In this document: piece after piece, positions 5,722-9,714 of the stretch
Numbering within the stretch: position 1 is the stretch's first letter
Layout of the letters: every line of letters begins with the position of its first letter
Source of the DNA: Avimonoglobus sp965151315
Lineage (GTDB): Bacteria; Bacillota; Clostridia; UBA1381
Assembly: GCA_965151315.1 (NCBI GenBank)
Contig: CBCTZG010000095.1
Coordinates: 1 to 9,714 of the forward strand
Direction: 5' to 3'
DNA: 9,714 bases
Made by a program: the position numbers and the translations under genes
The notes under the pieces: generated by a model
Database searches by the model: none
Told to the model about the DNA's origin: nothing
What the model saw: the letters and a program-made list of their open reading frames with translations, nothing else

Positions 5722-6114
5722 ATGGAAGCAATGCGGATACAGCGTCTGCCGGACGCGGAACTGGATGTTATGCTGGTTCTTTGGGCGGCGGGGGAGGAAA
5801 TGAAAACCGCCGCGATCCTGGCGGAATTGAATCGGACAAGGGACTGGAGCATGTCTACCCTGCAGGCGCTGTTGGCCCGGCTTTCCGAGCGGGGGTTTGT
5901 GCGGGCGCACACAAAGGGAAGGCTGAAATATTACAGCCCGGCAGTGCCGGAGGAGACGTATCGTGCCCGGGAAACCAAAACCTTTTTAGAACGGTTTTAC
6001 AAAAACTCCTGGAAGGATCTGTTTGCGAGCCTGGTCAGTACCCAGCATATTACGGCGGAGGATATTCAGGAGCTGGAGGAATTGATCAAGCAGGAGGGAC
6101 ATAAAAATGATTGA
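5722..6114 (+). CDS. BlaI/MecI-family transcriptional repressor
   Basis: A 130-aa winged-helix repressor of the penicillinase-repressor family (PF03965). The N-terminal RLPDAELDVMLVLWAAGEEM is the family hallmark. The recognition region follows (WSMSTLQALLARLSERGFV) with the wing KGRLKYYSPAV, then a helical dimerisation tail. Family members bind operator dyads as dimers and are cut in the tail when the partner M56 sensor is activated. ATG at 5722 follows AAGGCGG (5711-5717) and gives a normal length. In-frame ATGs at 5698 and 5704 lie on or inside the operator and would be nearly leaderless; 5731 is a possible shorter start. The 3' end overlaps the M56 gene by 8 nt. Confidence 0.9.
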   Translation: MEAMRIQRLPDAELDVMLVLWAAGEEMKTAAILAELNRTRDWSMSTLQALLARLSERGFVRAHTKGRLKYYSPAVPEETYRARETKTFLERFYKNSWKDLFASLVSTQHITAEDIQELEELIKQEGHKND

Positions 6115-7879
6115 AGGCTTGTTTTATCCGATGATCGGGAATACGATTGTTGTTTCTGTCATTATTTTCTTTTTGCTGCTGTTTTCCAAGATAATCCGGA
6201 GCAGATACCGTCCAGGATGGCGATGGGCAGTGGGGATCATGCTGGCGGTGCGGCTTTTGCTGCCTTTTCGGATGCCGCTGCCGGAATATGTGGTTCCCCA
6301 GACGATTGTACCGCCGGCGGCGCAAAGCCAGACCCAAGTGTCACCGGCGGAACGGGCCGCTTTGCCGGCCGGCGCTGAACGGAATACTGCCGCTGCCGTT
6401 AGAACCTGGAATACCGCCGCGATGCTCTGGGCTGCGGCGCGAATTTGGCTCATCGGTATTCTAGGATTTTCGATTCTGGCATTTATCCGGTACGAGGCGG
6501 CAAAGCGCCGCCTGCGGCGGTGGCGGCTGCCTGCGGAACCGCCGTTATGGGAAATGGCGGTTTCAATTCGGAAACAGCTGGGACTGCGGAAAAATATCCC
6601 AGTATATGTGTCGAACCAAATTGACAGCCCGATGCTGGCGGGCCTGCTGCGGCCGGCGGTGTATCTTCCGGCGGGAACCCTTTCCCAGGAAGAGGCGGCG
6701 ATGGTGCTGCGGCATGAACTGATCCACTGCCGCCGGCGGGACCTGTGGTGCAAACTGCTGATGCTGGCGGCCAATGCCGTTCATTGGTTTAACCCATTGG
6801 TGTATTATCTGCGGCGGGATGTGGATGAAGCTATGGAACGAATCTGTGACAGCCGGGTAGTCATGACGTCGGACGCGGCGGAAAGAAAGATCTATGCCGG
6901 TGCGATGCTGGCCGTAATGAAACAAAAGGCTGATCCGGCGTTACGAATCGGCGCCCGGTTTTTCGGCGGCGCGAAAAGCATGCAGGAACGGATCGGAGAT
7001 ATATTACAGATAAAAACGAAGAAAAGAGGGATTTGGATGGGAGCATTGATTGGAATTTTATTGCTTTTGGGCAGTGTGGGCTGTACAGTACCGGACGCCG
7101 CCAGCGTAGGGATAATCGGCGGAGCGGATGGCCCAACGGAGATCTATGTGGCTGAGAATGGCGAACAGGAAAAAGATCCTATGCAAATGCTGCAAAGGGC
7201 TGTTTTGCAAAAAAACGCCGGAGAGCCCCAGACTGGGGAGGAATGCCCGGCGGCTGGCGTAATTGTGCTGGGCGCGTCTGTTGAGGGAAGCGAAACGGTC
7301 TATTATTGCCTGACCCGGCACGGGAATTTTGGCTTTGAAAACGGATACCTGACCAAGGTTTCCGGTACGGGGACGATCCCTGCACGGATGCGGTTCGATC
7401 AAGATATGAACTTAATAGAGTATGCGGTTCCCATGGATGGGAGCTATTACGAAAGCTCCCTCCGGGAAATGTTCCCGGAGGATCTGCAGGCAGCGGCCTT
7501 ATCGCCGGCGGAAGCGCTTGAGAACCAGCTGACGGCGCAGGAAATGGAATATGCCCAGGCATATTTAGGAAAGATTGGCCGGGAGGCGGAGATCGTTTAT
7601 AACTGGCGGCTGGAAAAGGGCTGTGAAATGCCGGAAATCAGCGCCCAGGCGTCTAACCAGCTGCTGGAGCAGTTCCCTATGTATCCTTACTGGATTGGAA
7701 CAGTGGAACGGATCGAAAACGGCGTTCGGTATGTATACGAAACAAGCTGGCAGGCATCCGGGCCGGAAACGGGGACGATCCGCTTTTCCAAATATGCTTA
7801 TGGCGCCGGGGAGACGCCGGTAGAGCAGTACACATATTTTGTGCAGGGAAACGAGGTACGCGCCGACAGGGCGGAATAA
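6107..7879 (+). CDS. M56-family (BlaR1-like) membrane metallopeptidase sensor
   Basis: A 590-aa membrane zinc protease and signal transducer, partner of the BlaI-like repressor. Membrane helices are at about 5-29, 36-55, 100-122 and 308-325. The cytoplasmic peptidase domain has the zinc motif HELIH (His203, Glu204, His207), with the probable third ligand Glu244 in AMERICD. After the last helix the outer part (327-590) is not a penicillin-binding BlaR1 domain. It carries GGADGPT (338-344), then a region with VLGASVEGSETVYY (from about 383) and DGSYYESSLREMFPEDL (from about 444) resembling tails I recall from other clostridial M56 proteins. The signal is unknown. AGGAGG (6092-6097) lies 9 nt before the ATG. 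The 8-nt overlap with the repressor indicates coupled expression. No effector gene such as a beta-lactamase is adjacent. Confidence 0.88.
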   Translation: MIEGLFYPMIGNTIVVSVIIFFLLLFSKIIRSRYRPGWRWAVGIMLAVRLLLPFRMPLPEYVVPQTIVPPAAQSQTQVSPAERAALPAGAERNTAAAVRTWNTAAMLWAAARIWLIGILGFSILAFIRYEAAKRRLRRWRLPAEPPLWEMAVSIRKQLGLRKNIPVYVSNQIDSPMLAGLLRPAVYLPAGTLSQEEAAMVLRHELIHCRRRDLWCKLLMLAANAVHWFNPLVYYLRRDVDEAMERICDSRVVMTSDAAERKIYAGAMLAVMKQKADPALRIGARFFGGAKSMQERIGDILQIKTKKRGIWMGALIGILLLLGSVGCTVPDAASVGIIGGADGPTEIYVAENGEQEKDPMQMLQRAVLQKNAGEPQTGEECPAAGVIVLGASVEGSETVYYCLTRHGNFGFENGYLTKVSGTGTIPARMRFDQDMNLIEYAVPMDGSYYESSLREMFPEDLQAAALSPAEALENQLTAQEMEYAQAYLGKIGREAEIVYNWRLEKGCEMPEISAQASNQLLEQFPMYPYWIGTVERIENGVRYVYETSWQASGPETGTIRFSKYAYGAGETPVEQYTYFVQGNEVRADRAE

Positions 7880-7908
7880 AGAAATTCCGTACAAAATTCG
7901 ATAAATTC

Positions 7909-7937
7909 TTGAATTACCTTCCATAAAATGATATAAT
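7909..7937 (+). promoter_or_regulatory. Extended -10 promoter of guaA
   Basis: TTGAAT (7909-7914), a 17-bp spacer and a perfect TATAAT (7932-7937) with TG at 7929-7930 (TGATATAAT). The predicted start near 7944 leaves a leader of only about 24 nt, too short for a purine riboswitch. The gap after the M56 gene has no convincing terminator, so some read-through into guaA is possible. Confidence 0.85.
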
Positions 7938-7967
7938 ACCTCTGATATCACGGACGGGAGGCCAGCT

Positions 7968-9500
7968 ATGAAGAATGAAACAGTAATCGTCTTGGATTTT
8001 GGGGGTCAGTATAACCAGCTGATTGCAAGGCGTGTGCGGGAGTGCAATGTATATTGTGAGGTTATGCCGTATTCTGCGGATATAGAGCAAATCCGAAAAA
8101 AGAATCCGGTTGGGATTATTTTTACCGGCGGCCCCAATAGCGTTTACGGGGAAAACGCGCCGAAGTGCCGGCCGGAGGTCTTTTCCATGGGGATCCCTGT
8201 TTTGGGGATCTGCTATGGAAGCCAGCTGATGGCCCAAGCGCTGGGCGGCAGGGTTGCCCCAGCCCAGAAACGGGAATATGGGAAAACAAAAATCCAGCTG
8301 GAAGAGAGCCCGCTGTTTGCTGGGATTGAGAAAGCGCAGAGCTGCTGGATGAGCCATACCGATTTTGTGGAGACGGTGCCGGCGGGATTCCGGGTGACGG
8401 CAAAAACGGAAACCTGCCCGGCGGCAGCGTACGAAAATGGGGAAAGGAAGCTATATAGCGTACAGTTCCATCCGGAGGTGGACCATACCCCCTTTGGAAA
8501 GCAGATGCTTAAAAATTTCCTGTTTAACATCTGCGGCTGCCGAGGAGACTGGCAGATGGCTGATTTCGCGCGGGAGTCGGTTTTGGCCCTGCGGGAAAAA
8601 ATCGGGAACAAAAAAGTGCTGCTGGCCCTGTCCGGCGGTGTAGACAGCTCTGTCGCGGCGGTGCTGCTTCATAAGGCCGTGGGTAAACAGCTGACCTGTA
8701 TTTTTGTGGATAACGGCCTTTTGCGCAAAGATGAGGGCGACGAGGTAGAGGCCGTGTTTAAACAACAGTTTGATATTAATATGATCCGGATCAACGCCCA
8801 GGATCGGTTTTTGAACCAGCTGGCTGGCGTATCTGTACCGGAGCAGAAGCGGAAGGTCATCGGCGAGGAGTTTATCCGGGTATTTGAGACGGAAGCAAAG
8901 AAAATCGGCAGAGTGGACTATTTGGCCCAGGGGACGATCTACCCGGACGTGATTGAAAGCGGCGCCGGCGACGCGTCGGTCATCAAAAGCCACCACAACG
9001 TGGGGGGGCTGCCGGCGCATGTGGATTTCCAGGAGATCATCGAGCCTCTGCGGGATCTGTTTAAGGACGAGGTACGCCAGCTGGGAATCGAGCTGGGAAT
9101 TCCGGAAAAGCTGGTGTGGCGGCAGCCGTTCCCAGGGCCGGGGCTGGCCGTGCGGGTGATCGGGGAGATTACCCGGGAAAAGCTGGAAATCCTGCGGGAA
9201 GCGGACGCCGTTTTCCGGGCGGAAATCGCGGACGCCGGCCTGGACCGCAGCATCAACCAATATTTCGCGGTAATCACGGATATGCGGAGCGTAGGCGTGA
9301 TGGGCGACGGCCGTACATATGATTATACGATCGCGCTCCGGGCAGTCACTACCACGGATTTCATGACAGCGGACTGGGCCCGGATCCCTTATGATATACT
9401 GGAGCGGTGCTCGAACCGGATTGTCAATGAGGTGGCCCATGTGAGCCGGGTGGTATATGATATTACTTCCAAACCCCCGGCTACGATAGAATATGAATGA
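7968..9500 (+). CDS. guaA: GMP synthase (glutamine-hydrolysing)
   Basis: A 510-aa full-length GMP synthase, converting XMP, glutamine and ATP to GMP in the last step of guanine nucleotide synthesis. The N-terminal class I glutamine amidotransferase domain (about 1-190) holds the triad Cys82 in GICYGSQ, His168 and Glu170 in QFHPEVD. The ATP-pyrophosphatase domain has the P-loop SGGVDSS (222-228). The C-terminal dimerisation domain ends in VVYDITSKPPATIEYE, the usual GuaA terminus. All catalytic residues are in place. GGGAGG (7956-7961) lies 6 nt before the ATG. It has its own promoter and no sign of functional linkage to the regulatory pair upstream. Confidence 0.98.
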   Translation: MKNETVIVLDFGGQYNQLIARRVRECNVYCEVMPYSADIEQIRKKNPVGIIFTGGPNSVYGENAPKCRPEVFSMGIPVLGICYGSQLMAQALGGRVAPAQKREYGKTKIQLEESPLFAGIEKAQSCWMSHTDFVETVPAGFRVTAKTETCPAAAYENGERKLYSVQFHPEVDHTPFGKQMLKNFLFNICGCRGDWQMADFARESVLALREKIGNKKVLLALSGGVDSSVAAVLLHKAVGKQLTCIFVDNGLLRKDEGDEVEAVFKQQFDINMIRINAQDRFLNQLAGVSVPEQKRKVIGEEFIRVFETEAKKIGRVDYLAQGTIYPDVIESGAGDASVIKSHHNVGGLPAHVDFQEIIEPLRDLFKDEVRQLGIELGIPEKLVWRQPFPGPGLAVRVIGEITREKLEILREADAVFRAEIADAGLDRSINQYFAVITDMRSVGVMGDGRTYDYTIALRAVTTTDFMTADWARIPYDILERCSNRIVNEVAHVSRVVYDITSKPPATIEYE

Positions 9501-9519
9501 TAAAGGGCAGGTATACGTG

Positions 9520-9714
9520 ATGAAGAAAGTAAAAATCACAGTACTCCAAACCACCCTGAACAAGGAATTAGCGGAAGAATACGGTGTGCCTGGTTTGATG
9601 GCCTGCCCGATGATGTGCGGGAAGGGCAAACCTTTTATGCGGATTACGCAAAACCAGATGGATTCTGCGATGAAGCGTGGAAGGCGATTTATCAATATGT
9701 ATTTGCCCTGGCTC
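9520..9714 (+). pseudogene. TIGR04076-family small protein, frame-disrupted and cut by the window end
   Basis: The N-terminus MKKVKITVLQTTLNKELAEE then YGVPGLMACP matches the TIGR04076 family of small uncharacterised proteins. From about 9609 the family-like sequence continues only in the -1 frame (codons from 9609), as DDVREGQTFYADYAKP then DGFCDEAWKAIYQYVFALA to the window edge. One missing base near the CCC at 9606-9608 would restore a continuous frame. The original frame (MMCGKGKPFMRI...) stays open but does not resemble the family. ATG at 9520 has weak AGG (9509-9511) 8 nt upstream, and the gene begins 19 nt after guaA. A sequencing indel or real decay are both possible; function is unknown. 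Confidence 0.65.

Noticed and set aside
5433..6104. 223-codon + strand ORF across the GNAT end and the BlaI gene
   Set aside because: It crosses a terminator, a promoter and the operators, and overlaps two well-supported genes; its Gly/Ala/Arg-rich sequence looks like a shadow.
7872..7889. Hairpin CGGAAT/ATTCCG at the M56 stop codon as a terminator
   Set aside because: The stem is only 6 bp and no T-run follows, so termination is not supported.
7938..7967. Possible guanine riboswitch ahead of guaA
   Set aside because: The leader from the predicted start to the ATG is about 24 nt, far too short for a purine aptamer, and no aptamer-like core is seen.
8451..9695. 414-codon minus-strand ORF opposite guaA
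   Set aside because: It lies wholly antisense to a complete guaA, has no recognisable domain, and is rich in the Pro/His/Arg typical of a shadow frame.

Overview
The window reads as a chromosomal stretch of an anaerobic Bacillota (Firmicutes), most likely class Clostridia. The signs are a V/A-type ATPase operon, an SLH-domain cell-wall hydrolase, a FeoB-associated Cys-rich membrane protein, a BlaI/M56 regulatory pair, strong Shine-Dalgarno sites and sigma-A promoters with 17-bp spacers. All recognised genes are on the + strand. I see no tRNA, rRNA, CRISPR array, insertion sequence or prophage. Genus cannot be fixed from this sequence.

Layout. (1) 2-1167: end of a V/A-type ATPase operon, with the C-terminal part of subunit B, complete subunit D and a strong terminator. 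(2) 1172-1468: a single-gene unit with a consensus promoter, an 18-bp palindrome on the start site, a 62-aa FeoB-associated Cys-rich protein and a terminator. (3) 1435-1573, minus strand: a strong promoter facing that terminator from the other side, predicting a short transcript of about 100 nt (candidate small RNA). (4) 1626-5650: a likely operon with its own promoter and terminator. It encodes an exported SLH/glucosaminidase protein, an ABC-F ATPase whose C-terminal coiled coil lies in a separate reading frame, D-aminoacyl-tRNA deacylase (dtd) and a GNAT acetyltransferase. (5) 5660-7879: a BlaI-type repressor and a membrane M56 metallopeptidase sensor, overlapping by 8 nt, with two operator-like sites on the promoter. 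(6) 7909-9500: guaA (GMP synthase) with its own extended -10 promoter. (7) 9520-9714: the start of a small TIGR04076-like gene that changes frame and runs off the window.

How the parts work together. The ATPase subunits belong to a rotary proton- or sodium-linked enzyme. The BlaI/M56 pair is a self-contained signalling cassette: the membrane protease senses an extracytoplasmic signal and inactivates the repressor. No beta-lactamase or other obvious target lies beside it, so any regulon beyond autoregulation would be elsewhere. ABC-F and Dtd both act around translation and share a predicted transcript with a cell-wall enzyme.

Points for a second look: the split ABC-F gene, the minus-strand small-RNA candidate, the orphan Feo-associated gene with its palindrome, the M56 sensor carrying a GGADGPT motif known from sodium-pumping decarboxylases, and the frame change in the last gene. 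Two single-base frame disruptions in 9.7 kb also raise the possibility of indel errors in the assembly.
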